Shown here piece by piece: positions 1 to 11,966 of a stretch of 64,000 nt of DNA. The stretch is from Epiperipatus broadwayi. Its lineage: Eukaryota; Onychophora; Udeonychophora; Euonychophora; Peripatidae. A program made the position numbers and the translations under genes. A model generated the notes under the pieces. It searched no databases and was not told where the DNA came from. It saw only the letters and a program-made list of their open reading frames with translations. How positions within the stretch are numbered: position 1 is the stretch's first letter; each line of letters starts with the position of its first letter. The stretch lies in contig JAQFVV010000354.1 in assembly GCA_028023455.1 (NCBI GenBank), forward strand, positions 767,719 to 831,718, given 5' to 3'.

Positions 1-3000
1 AAGTAAAATAGAATCAGTGTCTTGCAGCAAATTGGAGATTATAATAATATACCTATTGGGAGATGTTCCATGGCTTGAAACAGGCAGTTATACAGTCAGA
101 TAATTTAGCAGGCTTCTTTGACACAGTACAGTATCCAGCTAGATATTGAAAGCACTGGAAAGGCATTGATGAGCTGGTGGAAACAGAGCTTCAGGGAGCA
201 ATGCCGATCTTTTCACCCCATCATTTCTTTAATCACAATGTACTGTAAATCTAAACTACTCTCTTCAGTGATCTCTTCAAATAATAATCCCTTCTTATCA
301 AAAATTTCCACTATTTATTTGATCTCGCTTTATCTATAGAATTCAATCTATAGTGACAACTACCAACTGAAACTGCTCTAAGTGGTTCTTTGAGGTTGGT
401 GGCTGCGTTGGAGGTAAATCTATCATCCTGCATTAAACATACCCCAAAGGGTTCATTTGCTAATTAAAAGAAAACAGCAACAAGCATATTCAGTTTATCA
501 GTCATTGTACTAAGAAAGCCTATTTAATTAATATTTAGATTAACAAAAAATGTAAATTTTATTCAGAAAAATTTTAGGAATTTGGTACAATGACTTTCAA
601 ATTTAATATTTGACATAAACTTAAATAGAAATTTACAAAATATTTTTTACAAATACTACAGTTTACATAATTGATCCTTTAATGTACATTTATCAAAAAA
701 TAAATATAAAATGTTACCAACTGATTAATTTAAGAAAAATGAACTTTAATAAAAGAATTTAAAATATTTGTAACATTTTATAGATATCTAGGATTCAATT
801 ACATATCAATGCCAATTTAATAAAATAAACATAATATACAGTTTTACAAATATTATAAAATAAATAAACTATTATAAAAGGTTAGTTAATCATAAAATAC
901 AAATTAATTAGATAAAAGATTATAATATTGATTATCATTATACTACCACCTATTCTGTGGTGGGTGTCAGTTAATATAAAAGGTTGGGTTTAAACACAAA
1001 CTAGTGCTGATGACATTGGCATTAGGTGAAGCAGAAATATGTACTATATTTCTAGCTTCAGTAAATAGATAAAAATATTTCATTTTGAAAAAAAAAATTA
1101 CTCAGCGTACTTATGGTTAAAGTGTATCAGTCAACATTGGGTGGCCAATTACAATGGTCAGGGAGATCAGGGATCATAAGAGTCTTACTGTATCTGCACT
1201 ACAGTCTGCTACCAAGTTATTTGAACCTGGAAAATTTATAGAGTAGGCAGATATGCGCTGATCAGATTTAATTTTTACATATGTTTTTTTATTCCGACCA
1301 TCAGCCCATGCCACTAGCTCAGGGAACAGCAGAGATAATTTATAATATAGATACTTAAAATATATTTTAATATAAAAAAATAAATGCCACTGCTAGTAAT
1401 AACACACAAAAACATTTATTAAACATATATATGACTTAGAATCATTTTAGTATCACTTTTACTTTAAAATTTAACTTACATTTTGACTTTTATTTTAGAA
1501 TTTAATTTACATTTTAACTTTTATTTTAGAAGTTTGCACAGATAAATTTAATATTTTATTAGAATGTTGAGTATGAATAGACTATATAGATTGCATTTAA
1601 AAATATATTCTATCCCTTATTTAACTTTAGGCCAAAAGTTCGCAATCAAACTAACGTCAATCTATCTGATATATTGATGTATTCAATGCAGCATGAATAC
1701 GACAGGACAATACCATACTGTTAGGAATGCACATCTAAACAGCATGGTTAGAGAAGAAATTGTCTCTCATCCAGTACAAAAATGTTACATCTGTCTGGTG
1801 AGAATAATAATAAAAAAACTCCATAGGAAGGGATTGCAGTCCTTTTTTGCCATCTTACTCTCCCATTCGATAGGCTAAAAGGGTGATCCAAGGAGCAGGA
1901 ATTACATCTGCTTCCGATGGTCAGTACAAAAAGGGACTTATTTTGCTCAAGTGCAGCATATCATGTGATCCTGCATGTAGTGGATGTCATACTACATTTA
2001 CTAATTACACCAATATATCCAATCGATTAACCCAATTTAACGACGAAACAAATAACCTAAGATTTATCCTCGCTTAAACTAACATAACTTCACAAATCTA
2101 TGCAGCCATTCATGCCCGAATTAAATTTAACATTTATTAAAAGTTGTTCAACAAAACAAAAAAAATACATAATAAAAACTTAAAACAATGAAAAAATAAA
2201 TTAATGGGAATGATTTTAAAAAAAAAATACATTCAATAAAATAATTAATAAATAATTTAGTCAGATAGGAAATTCTAGTTCTGTTTAAATATTGAGAAGT
2301 TTAGAATTTAGAGTTCTTACTATTTTGAAAATGTTCATTGGTTATATAGTTCTTACTGTTTTAGAAAAGTTTATCTTTAAACTGTTGCTTGTCATTTGGG
2401 TTCCAGTGTTAATTGTTCTGACATCCTGGGGAAACCGGTAAACTGTTGGCCATTTTATTGGTTCATCCGGAGGTCTTTTACTTTAGCTGGTATTGTATTT
2501 CCAGATTCTGATAGCCTGTAGTCTGCAATATAAAAAACAAGGTCATTTTTTTTAGTAACACTGAAGGAATTGAAACTGCGTCTTTCAATCCCTTCTCTTT
2601 CAACTCTCTCTGCACTAACACATATAGCACCCCTCTGATTTCACATCTCTTCCTTTTATTGTAAACTTTTGGATTCAGTGGACATTACATCATGATGATG
2701 ATGATCTTTTCATTGAAGTCCATTTCTTGAGGAATTTATGTTATTGGATATTAGTTTCTATTGCTTTCTCTCTCCTATCTGACCTTTACTTATACATTTT
2801 GAAATACCCAAGGACTAGCTTACTTTTAACTAATTGAAATAATCATTTCCATTTTACAATAGCATTAATTAATTTATTGTACATTCTTTCTATCTTTAAA
2901 TCTTTCAAGTTTTTTAGTTTTTTTCTTCTTAATATTTAGTTTTAAAACTTTTTCTTTTTTTTAATAAAGTTTTCTTCTAATAATTTTTCATCTGTGTGAT

Positions 3001-3130
3001 TTTATATATATAAAGTTTAAATGACTTTTAACTTTCACTTTTTTAATTGTTAAAAAAAGTTTTTATTTGCGAACTTTTATTTTAATGTGTAATTTTTAAA
3101 ATAAATAATGTAACGGCATGTGTGCCCATT

Positions 3131-3133
<3 letters not shown>
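1..3133. other. AT-rich stretch, no gene recognised
   Basis: Three short open frames (118-339, 1693-1878, 1883-2077) show no domain, no codon pattern and no neighbour support, so I do not call them genes. The stretch holds AT-rich sequence with poly(A)/poly(T) runs. The parts at 950-1340 and 2380-2560 are a little less AT-rich and may be old unrecognised repeats. I see no RNA gene and no clear mobile-element ends. Confidence 0.5.

Positions 3134-3181
<48 letters not shown>
3134..3181. repeat. (TA)n microsatellite
   Basis: An uninterrupted AT dinucleotide tract of about 48 bases. Similar tracts lie at 3418-3449 and 3468-3498, where they interrupt the next hairpin element. Confidence 0.95.
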
Positions 3182-3183
<2 letters not shown>

Positions 3184-3416
3184 AGGTAACTTTTATATTT
3201 TTGTATTAGAAAATCATCATCAGATACAATATATATTAATCAATGAAAATAGTAAACTGTAAACATTTTTTACATTCAAAAGTATATGCTTTAAATGTAA
3301 TCTTTTGGTATTATATAGAGACATATTTATTTATGTTTTAAGGGAAGAAAGCTAAAAACCTTTCAAAATTCTTTATAAATACAAGATTGTTTCACTAATG
3401 AGTTAGATGTTATAAA

Positions 3417-3446
<30 letters not shown>

Positions 3447-3451
<5 letters not shown>

Positions 3452-3466
3452 TATTTAAAGTTTATA

Positions 3467-3497
<31 letters not shown>

Positions 3498-3646
3498 ATC
3501 ATCACTTAGAAGCACTTTCAACTAACTTGTAGCTTTGTCAACTATCACATTTCAAAAGTGATAGTTGACAAAGCTACAAGTTAGTTGAAAGTGCTTCTAA
3601 GTGACGGTTATATATATATATTTTTTATAAATTTTAAATACTGTAT
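3447..3646. mobile_element. Hairpin (foldback) MITE, copy 1
   Basis: An inverted repeat. The left arm (about 3447-3545) and the right arm (about 3553-3646) are nearly perfect complements, meeting around CACATTTCAAAAGTG. The outer ends read TACAGTATTTAAA and TTTAAATACTGTA. The inner arm contains AGAAGCACTTTCAACTA, which matches the hairpin at 9990-10280 (AGAAGTACTTTCCACTA), so this is a dispersed family. A (TA)n tract sits inside the left arm. No coding capacity; I infer a non-autonomous DNA transposon or foldback. The superfamily is unknown. Confidence 0.75.
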
Positions 3647-3896
3647 TTTTAAATATTTATTTATAAATTTATGTAAATTATTTTGAAGAAATACAGTCAT
3701 CGATTTGTAATATATATATATAAACATTACACGCATAAAGCTAAACTAGTCAATATAAAATCAAAACTACCCCAAATCCAAAATTAAACCAGACCAGCAT
3801 AAAAATAATATAAAAAAACCACAACCTAAGGTTTCACTGCTACAAGCAGACTTCTCAAGTGTAAAGAACTACAAAAACTACACAATATATATAATA

Positions 3897-5141
3897 TTAA
3901 AAACTACCCACAAATCCATTCACTTCCCATCTACCCTTAATATTAAAAGAACTCTTAAATAAGTTAATTGCTTCAGAATAATAAATTTTCAATAATAAAG
4001 ACTCTTTAATTCTTCTTTTGATTTCATTTCTCTCAAAGAAGACAACCTTAGCTTCATCAAAATCAATAGTGTGGCCTGTATCTTTTTCATGGACATACAA
4101 AGCAGAACTAAGATATCTATTTTTAACTCTACTTTTATGAACCTTTATTCTTTCATTTAAACTCAAACTACTCTGACCTATGTAAACCTTCTTACAAAAT
4201 AAACAAGGAATAAAATATACTACACCAGGAATAGTCTTTCTATCAAAAACTTCTTTTGTATTATTTAATAAATTATTCAATGTAACACCCCTTTTCCAAG
4301 CAATTTTCTTATTTCCAAACAATATACTATTTCTACACACAATTTTATAAGAAGACAATTTAAATGGCAAAGAAATAAAATCATATTTTTCTTTAACCTT
4401 TACATCCTTACAAATATTACTATTAAATAAAATACTTTTAACAAATTTATCAGAGTATCCAACACTCAAGTAATCTTTATAAAATTGATATTTCTGAAAC
4501 AAAGCTACCCCACTAGAATTATTTAATTTAATATTTCTATGACAATAATTCCTTAAAGCAGCTACTTTATGAGATACAGACTGATAGCTATCAGGTTTAA
4601 TTATAGATCTTAATTCTTTACTTTTAACTAAATGACTGCACAATAAACAATTAGTTTCTACATTTCTAATCACCAAAAGATCTAAAAATTTTAACTTACC
4701 AAAATCTAACCCCCCTCCTTCTAACACAAATTTTATAGAAGGATCAAAACAATTAAACTCATTTACAAATTCCTCCAATTTATCATTCTCAACTACAAAT
4801 AAACAATCATCAACATATCTGACAAATAATTTTACATATAAACAATTCTTCTTAATAATAATTTCCTCTTCCATAAAACTAATATAAACTGAACATACTA
4901 AAGGAGAAATAATATAACCTATTATCCACCCTTCCTTAATCTTATAAAAATTACCTTTATAAGTAAAATACATAGAATCTTCCAATAACAAAAGCAAATC
5001 TTTAATTACCTTAATTTTATTTTTTGATAAAGAACTTTTCTTAATCAATACAGACAAAAGAACATCAATACTGCTTAACCTATTAACAGACTGATACATA
5101 TTTTCAATATCTAAACTTCCAAATACCCAACTACTTTCCAT
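3897..5141 (-). CDS. Penelope-like reverse transcriptase / GIY-YIG endonuclease, N-terminally truncated
   Basis: 414 codons without a stop. Residues 9-16 (SLDIENMY) are RT motif A with its aspartate at 11. Residues 71-81 (GWIIGYIISPL) occupy motif B but have lost the usual Gly-Ser-Pro-Leu form. Y109-D112 is the YVDD catalytic box, and residues 152-157 (FLDLLV) follow as in PLEs. The C-terminal endonuclease has GVVY (306-309), the CX2C pair C313/C316, YIGQ (320-323), R331, H335, H351, GH at 356-357 and E380, the pattern of PLE GIY-YIG nucleases. Family proteins are roughly twice as long, and the N-terminal RT motifs are absent. The frame stays open upstream to a TAA at 5178-5180, so the ATG at 5141 is only the first Met and not a proven start. 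The role in an intact element is target nicking and target-primed reverse transcription. The altered motif B and missing N-terminus make activity unlikely. Confidence 0.9.
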   Translation of the reverse strand: MESSWVFGSLDIENMYQSVNRLSSIDVLLSVLIKKSSLSKNKIKVIKDLLLLLEDSMYFTYKGNFYKIKEGWIIGYIISPLVCSVYISFMEEEIIIKKNCLYVKLFVRYVDDCLFVVENDKLEEFVNEFNCFDPSIKFVLEGGGLDFGKLKFLDLLVIRNVETNCLLCSHLVKSKELRSIIKPDSYQSVSHKVAALRNYCHRNIKLNNSSGVALFQKYQFYKDYLSVGYSDKFVKSILFNSNICKDVKVKEKYDFISLPFKLSSYKIVCRNSILFGNKKIAWKRGVTLNNLLNNTKEVFDRKTIPGVVYFIPCLFCKKVYIGQSSLSLNERIKVHKSRVKNRYLSSALYVHEKDTGHTIDFDEAKVVFFERNEIKRRIKESLLLKIYYSEAINLFKSSFNIKGRWEVNGFVGSF

Positions 5142-5401
5142 TTTAAAATTATTAATCTTATCAAAAGCCTCAAGATTTTAGGATCTAATGTATTCTCTTG
5201 CAGCCATCTTTTGCCTCTTTGGTTAACTATAAAGCTTGCAACCCAAGATGAAAACACAATATTTTTTCCATTCCAAATTCATTTATTTGTATACTCATAT
5301 AGATCTGAACTCAGTTATGCATCTATACATTTTTGTATCTTTGGATTTTATAAACCACAGTCACCATTTTTCTATGAGCAGGATAGGTATAAAACCATCA
5401 A

Positions 5402-5626
5402 AACATCACATTATCACCATTTCATATGCTTACACATTTTTATAATAAGAATACTAAACTCTCCATAGAGTAGTGCTATCAACTGCAAGATGCAGTGATC
5501 AGTGGATGCAGGAAGGTTTTTGCATCTACTGATTACAAAAACTTCAATTTGGTGGCACTCCTCTATTGAGAGTTCATGACTGTTATTACCAGACTGTTTA
5601 AACATATGAAATGGTGATGATGTGAT
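5402..5626. repeat. Inverted pLTR fragments at the PLE 5' flank
   Basis: The left arm begins ACATTATCACCATTTCATATG and the right arm ends with its complement near 5626. The inner parts match the pLTR start seen at 11655, 14710 and 15175 (CTCCATACAGTATTGCCACC-like). Head-to-head pLTRs like this recur at 11655-11966 and 15172-15425. The match is diverged, so this is an old copy. Confidence 0.7.
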
Positions 5627-5710
5627 ATATTAATGAGTTCATAAGAAGTCAGAGGGTCAGAACTCTGAGCAACAGTATCAATCATGGGAATTTCTAATTC
5701 CAGGTTAAAT

Positions 5711-6879
<1,169 letters not shown>

Positions 6880-7090
6880 TTAACTTACCAGTAAGTTTCA
6901 AGGGTTCACATAGATGAATGATCTCATGTGTAGTCTGATTACTTTTGATGAATGGTCTGCAGTACTGTTTTTTATGGTTTCAGTTTTTCATATCTCTGAT
7001 CCTCATTGAAGCAAGGTTAGACGAAGGTTTAAGAGACTTTTTTCCAAGAGAAGGTGTCAGATGATCTGGTTCTACTCGCACATGTGGCTC
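6880..7090 (-). pseudogene. Decayed C2H2 zinc-finger array fragment
   Basis: Translating the minus strand gives pieces such as GKKSLKPSSNLASMRI, then QYCRPFIKSNQTTHEIIH followed by LCEPLKL. These fit the C2H2 finger and linker consensus: F-x-x-S-N-x-T-T-H-x3-H, then a degraded TGEKP linker. Key residues are missing: the first cysteine of one finger is lost, one histidine is deleted, and an in-frame stop falls in a linker. A plus-strand piece at 7135-7200 reads NLTK and, in another frame, HTGERASF, which could be a second inverted finger remnant. This is a broken fragment of a zinc-finger gene or processed copy, not a working gene. The match is short and by eye. Confidence 0.45.
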
Positions 7091-7200
7091 ACTTTAAATC
7101 TAATTGGCAACATTTATTTTTAATTTTAAAAAAATGCTACACATGAGAATTTGACCAAAACACACAGGTGAAAGAGCCTCTTTCCAAGTTGTCCACTTCT

Positions 7201-9469
7201 TGTATAGTCCAAATCATTTTTGAGAAGTCCTGCACATATATTTTTTATCCTTTGTTTTATTATTCTATAATCTTCAACATAATTTTTTTTTCAGCTACAA
7301 AGTTTTTTTTTATGGATTATTTTCATCATCTTTAATTAGCTTTAGAAACTTTGATTGTAATCTGCATGTGGAATGTCTTTTCACTATCTGAATTAATTAA
7401 TCTGTATGCACTTTCCAATATCAACTTTATTTTGATTAAATTACATAGATAAATAAGAAAAACAAAAATTAACTTTCATTGTACATTTTTTTTTCTTTTT
7501 TTTTTAAAAATTATACTATTTAAAAATAAAATTAAATATCTTTTAAACGATCTTTCCATTTTACTCTCTTTGAAGATTTTTTTTTGAAATATTACACCAT
7601 GCCAAATATATATTTGTACCATTTATAAATAAATGGTACAGTATAGTATGTATATATAAATCAAAATTATAATATAAACAAAATTTTTAAAATAATAATA
7701 ATATAATTATTGATAATAAATTGAATGGATATTTATTTTATTTTAGTGGTGCATGTTTACATGTACATCCATTGAAGCAATAAAAAAATAAACTAATCCC
7801 TATTGTATTTTTATTTTTAAAATAAAGTAAATAGCAAAATGTCAGACTTTTATCTAATATTATTCTTTTTTTAATAACAGTTTTCTTTTATAGAACCTAT
7901 AAATTCATCTTTTCATCAGGAAATTATGATCTCTCTAATTATATTAAGGTTTTAAATAAATATTGGCTTTAAAATTTTGTAAAACTTTTATTTTTATAAA
8001 ATATTTTACTAAGTGAAATATTATACATCAAATTTGGGAAATATAGTAAAAAAATAATAAAATATATGAGCTTTCAATTTAAACTAAATAAAAAGCACTC
8101 ACTTCAGAGAAGAAAAATAGCTACCAAATATTAAAATTTATGAATTTGAATTGTGTTTTTGTTGTTTTATTTACATTTTGCTTGGATAGCATATAATAGA
8201 AGTCATGTAGTTGGATACAGTATAGTTTGTGTCTCCATTGTACTTGGCAGTTCAGAAAATATAGTAATTGTAAAGATAACTTTGTATGCTTGTTTTTTAG
8301 TATTATGTATACTTTATATAATTCTTTTCACACATTTCAACTGGAATGGGATTTATCATAAAGAAAATATGAAACTATAGTACAAAGATCATGGTTAATT
8401 ATTCAAATTAATGGTCTGGTAATGTGTCTATTAATCATAATAATAATTATTAATTATATTATAAGTTTTTACTCATCTAGTTATCATAGAAATATATTTA
8501 CCTATTGTAGTCATCATTTGAACTTTTACATATTTGATATATAACACTCATTACCCATTTTAATGAGATGTTTCTATGACCTCCTTAGAAATTTATAGAA
8601 ACTCATGATCTTATTTGTGTCAATGTTTGATAAAATATCAACTAACCAAATATCAATTAATCTCTTGTAGGACATGTTTTCTGCCAATCAAATCTAAGAT
8701 CAGTTAAAATTACATCAAGCACAGAAAATAGACTTACAATACTCAATTTCATAATAAAGTTTCAATGTGAATTTTAGTAGTAATATAATTAAAACCTACT
8801 TAGCTTTTACTTGATGATAATAAACAGTTCATTTTAAAATACCTTTGCCTTCAATTAAGCATTTAAATATGTAATTATTAATTAATTAAATATTATATCA
8901 ATATACAATCTATTAACATTATTTATACAGTTTATAGAAAGTGTTATGGACTTATATACATCATTGAATGTCTTCCAACACATGCTTCTGTCAATCAAAT
9001 CTGATATCATAAGGATCTTGGGAGATAAGTTGAGATCATATCAATATATATATATATATTAAAAAGATTTAATTCAACATATACATGTATTCCACATTCC
9101 CTGGCATATAGGACGCAAGTGTGTATAAGATGCAACATTTTAAAGAAAAATAATTTTTTACATTTTTCACAAATTTCCATAATGATTTACTGTACTAATT
9201 TTATAACTATTTATATCTACAAAAATTGTAACTAGGGAATATTGTAGTTAGGTAATCTTCATCCTCAAAGCCCAGATAATTTATCTCCAGAGATAAATAT
9301 TTTGAAGATTGTCTCTTTTCTTAACTGTAGGCTATTTATCTTATCGCTAGATTTATATTTGGTGGAGAACTTTTTGTATATTTTAAATATTTAATTTTAA
9401 AATAACTTTTGAAAAATTATGAGAATATTAAATTATTTTGAATGTTTTACTCTGATATTAATATGATTA

Positions 9470-9472
<3 letters not shown>
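7201..9472. other. No gene recognised
   Basis: AT-rich, with many poly(T) and poly(A) runs. A 75-codon frame at 8153-8380 is hydrophobic but has no support from family or context. Two similar stretches around 8670-8700 and 8980-9010 share TCAATCAAATCT-like words, possibly relics of one repeat. Confidence 0.45.
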
Positions 9473-9529
<57 letters not shown>

Positions 9530-9549
9530 TATATATATATATATATATT
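9473..9549. repeat. (AT)n microsatellite
   Basis: Two AT dinucleotide blocks separated by TTC, about 77 bases in total. Confidence 0.95.
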
Positions 9550-9830
9550 AGTAATCAATGTCTGGGCTACAGCAAGGAGTTTGCTATTAACTGAAAGGAG
9601 ACCCTTTGATTCCTCTTGGAGGCCTTAAAGGAACCAAGCAGGGCAAATTCCTAATGTCCACTCCATACATTCTTGTCATTGCAGCTGTTATTACTATGTG
9701 ATTATTCATATAGTATACAAACATGGATGGGCTGCTCACCAACATGCATTATCCAGCATGGTGAGTTTATTGGCATTTTACCTCCAAATTTAAGATCAAA
9801 AAACACCATGGTCTTTCTTCTCAGTGCCTG
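9550..9830. other. Less AT-rich unique stretch between a microsatellite and an RTE tail
   Basis: Visibly higher in G and C than its surroundings (for example CCTCTTGGAGGCCTTAAAGG). I find no open frame or known repeat. It could be the unrecognised body of an element whose 3' end is the RTE tail that follows. That is a guess. Confidence 0.3.
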
Positions 9831-9867
9831 ATAAGGCAGAATGAATGTTTGTGTAAATGATAAATAT

Positions 9868-9962
9868 TTTGTGGAAAAGAGAAGCTAAAGATCGGAGAAG
9901 ATGGATTAAACTTGGAGAGACCTTCATCCTGCAGTGGATTGATAATGGTTGATGATGAATCA
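9868..9962 (+). mobile_element. RTE-type LINE 3' end fragment
   Basis: The plus strand ends in GGAGAGACCTTCATCCTGCA followed by a GATAATGGTTGATGATGA-like tail. The same block is found inverted at 16726-16830, joined there to an RTE reverse transcriptase, and at 39065-39230. This copy is 5'-truncated to roughly 100 bases and has no coding value. Confidence 0.75.
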
Positions 9963-9989
9963 ATGTCTGTATTTTAATTATAAACAAAT

Positions 9990-10280
9990 ATATATAATTT
10001 TTTGAAAAACAATACAATAATTAATACAGTAAATAATATTTTAAAACAAATATCTACTATAAATTAATAGAAGTACTTTCCACTATCTAAGTAGTCGTTA
10101 TCAACTATATTCAAATTCAGTTACAAACAAACTGTTTTTGTAACTAAATTTGAATATAGTTGATAATGACTACCTAGATAGTCGAAAGTACTTCTATTAA
10201 ATTATAGTAGATATTTGTTTTAAAATATTATTTACTGTATTATTTATTGTATTGTTCTTTGAATAATTATATATATATAT
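9990..10280. mobile_element. Hairpin (foldback) MITE, copy 2
   Basis: Inverted arms of about 140 bases: 9990-10131 and 10138-10280. The outer ends contain ACAATACAATAATTAATACAG and its near complement. The centre is AGTTACAAACAAAC / TTTTTGTAACT. The AGAAGTACTTTCCACTA block identifies it with the hairpin at 3447-3646. The right end runs into a (TA)n tract. No coding capacity. Confidence 0.8.
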
Positions 10281-10778
10281 ATATTAGTATGACTATGTTG
10301 TTTAGCTATATATAGCTTGCATGCATGCTTATATACCCTGTGTATTTGTAAAAATTTGTCAATATTTTTTGTTCTGCAAAATGACAAAAAGTCTTTAGAC
10401 AATCTTTTATAGGTAAATTGAGATAACAGAGAAAAAACAAACCACTCTTTCCTTTTAAAAGATTTTACCTTTTATTTTGGATTGACAGTATTTCATTTGC
10501 TTAATAAATTATTGTTGGAGTATTTATCTCGATGTATTACATAATATTAGACACTAGAAAGTTTGTATTTATATAGAGGTGAGTAAGTCAAACAAATACT
10601 ATTGTTATCAATAAATCATATGCTCTTAGCTTACTCTTCATATTTTATTCAGTGACTAACTGTTTGCATCACAGTTAAAGTTTTATTCAGATTTATACAT
10701 TTTTTCCATTACATCTTTAATTATATATATATATATATAACCAATATAGTAATTAAATATATAAAGCATAGTCCCCCC

Positions 10779-10782
<4 letters not shown>

Positions 10783-10814
<32 letters not shown>
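10783..10814. repeat. (AT)n microsatellite
   Basis: An AT dinucleotide tract directly before the dispersed repeat that starts at about 10815. A smaller TA block lies at 10721-10739. Confidence 0.95.
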
Positions 10815-10816
<2 letters not shown>

Positions 10817-11110
10817 CAGTGTTCAGTTTATATTAAGATAGAAAATCCTCATACTTTAATGGACAGGCTTCAATCTACTCCAATCTCCAACTCTTCGGTC
10901 ATCTATACCATTGAAATCTGATAATGAAAAGCTCAAATCCTATGCTGATGCTAATATTACTGCCCATGTTGACCTCACATCACTCTGACCCCTCATGTAT
11001 AGGATCTTATCCATTTAAATACCTAGAACATGTGTGTTGTTATGTGTATCAGAAGTATGAGATAGGGTGGATAGTTGAAGAGTGCTTGAAAGTCTGAGTT
11101 TAAATCCCCT
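10815..11110 (+). repeat. Dispersed repeat ending in a tRNA-like B box, copy 1
   Basis: Shares blocks with 62455-62830: TCAGTTTATATTAA near the start, CTCCAACT, GCTAATATTA, and an end with TGTATCAG, GATAGTTG and GAGTTTAAATCCC. A diverged relative lies at 32325-32470. The last word resembles the RNA polymerase III B box (GGTTCRANYCC), so the family may be SINE-like. No convincing A box is visible, so this remains inference. A minus-strand frame at 11015-11206 is a shadow of the repeat. Confidence 0.55.
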
Positions 11111-11596
11111 ACATTTATAATCATGAATTAAATAAAATTGACAACTATAAATACTTGTAGTCATATTATTAATACAGATAAAAACATAATGGACATAATT
11201 AATCATTAAACATAAACTTAGATGTGTGATTTGGGTAGAAATACCTTGATATTAAAATGATTTATTTCTAAGATTTGAGAAGAGAAAATTTTTAGCAGAT
11301 ATATTTCATTATTTTTACTTATATATCTGAGATTTCCAACACTCATCAGATACCCAATACAGAGGCTTCAGATTGTCATCAAAGTGTGGGGAATTTGTTT
11401 TGGAAGTAACAAGAAGGAATGAAAAGTGTTACACGAGGGGACAATTGTTATTATTGGAGAAATGAAATATTTGAAATAAAGCTTGACTTAATATATTATT
11501 ATGAGTGTGGAAGACCACAAACTATGGGACATTATCAATTTACCAGACCCTTGTTGACCTCTTTACACTAGATAATTTGGAGATATCAGTGATTAG
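11111..11596. other. No gene recognised
   Basis: AT-rich sequence without an open frame or recognisable repeat ends. Confidence 0.45.
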
Positions 11597-11966
11597 TTAA
11601 AAACTATCAAACATCACATGATCACCATCTCTATACTAGCACATAATTTGTTGTAAACAAAGGCAAAACTCCCCATACAGTAGTGCCACCCTGTGCTAAA
11701 CAGAGTAATCAATGGATGCCAGAAGGCTTGTGCATAAAATCCCTATCTAGTGTCTACTCATCCAATATCCCCAGACTAGTTTCTAGGTGCAGTGCTCTCA
11801 GATCCAGGGCTCCCCACTGATGATGGCCACAAGCCAGAAACTAGTCTGGGGATATTGGATGAGTAGGCACTAGATAGGGATTTTATGCATAAGCCTTCTG
11901 GCATCCATTGATTACTCTGTTTAGCACAGAGTGGCACTACTGTATGGGGAGTTTTGCCTTTGTTTA
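11597..11966. mobile_element. Palindromic PLE pLTR pair (family 1) with hammerhead
   Basis: 11597-11654 is a PLE leader fragment (minus orientation; compare 15115-15170). The left arm at 11655-11784 (minus orientation) and the right arm at 11836-11966 (plus orientation) are about 130-base near-perfect complements. They contain TAATCAATGGATGCCAGAAG, TCCCTATCTAG and TCCAATATCCCCAGACTAGT. The 51-base centre supplies the 5' half of a hammerhead, and the right arm supplies the 3' half. The left arm ends inside the conserved GAAA-ACTAGT part of the ribozyme, so the head-to-head junction coincides with the ribozyme core. Confidence 0.85.
11811..11852 (+). ncRNA. Hammerhead ribozyme, type I, complete core (PLE family 1)
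   Basis: Stem I 5' strand TCCCCA (11811-11816) pairs with TGGGGA (11847-11852), six perfect pairs. The core CTGATGA is at 11817-11823. Stem II TGGC (11824-11827) pairs with GCCA (11833-11836) around loop CACAA. The core GAAA is at 11837-11840. Stem III is the palindrome ACTAGT (11840-11845). The cleavage nucleotide is C at 11846, so predicted self-cleavage lies between 11846 and 11847. Every conserved core position is present. Hammerheads with a minimal stem III are known from pLTRs of Penelope-like elements, where they may work best as dimers; this placement fits. Function is inferred from sequence only. Confidence 0.88.

Larger units (their letters stand above)
3723..5626 (-). mobile_element. 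Penelope-like element copy 1 (truncated)
   Basis: Read on the minus strand, the parts are: an inverted pLTR fragment (5626-5402), a 5' leader (5401-5165), the reverse transcriptase/endonuclease frame (open 5177-3897) and a 3' untranslated tail to about 3723, which abuts a short (TA)n tract. The leader matches the leaders at 14891-15170 and 59400-59590, and the tail matches 14452-14700 and 15430-15720. That identifies shared PLE segments independently of the protein. The N-terminal half of the protein is missing and leader sequence joins directly to codons just before RT motif A, so this is a truncated copy in which pLTR/leader sequence has been placed upstream. No hammerhead core survives in this copy. 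Confidence 0.85.

Noticed and set aside
1005-1060. CTGATGACATT...GCAGAAATATG near the window start
   Set aside because: Core-like words, but no stem II complementarity between them and no stem III or stem I.
8153-8380. 75-codon hydrophobic frame
   Set aside because: AT-rich sequence gives such Leu/Ile/Phe/Tyr-rich frames by chance; no signal or context supports a gene.
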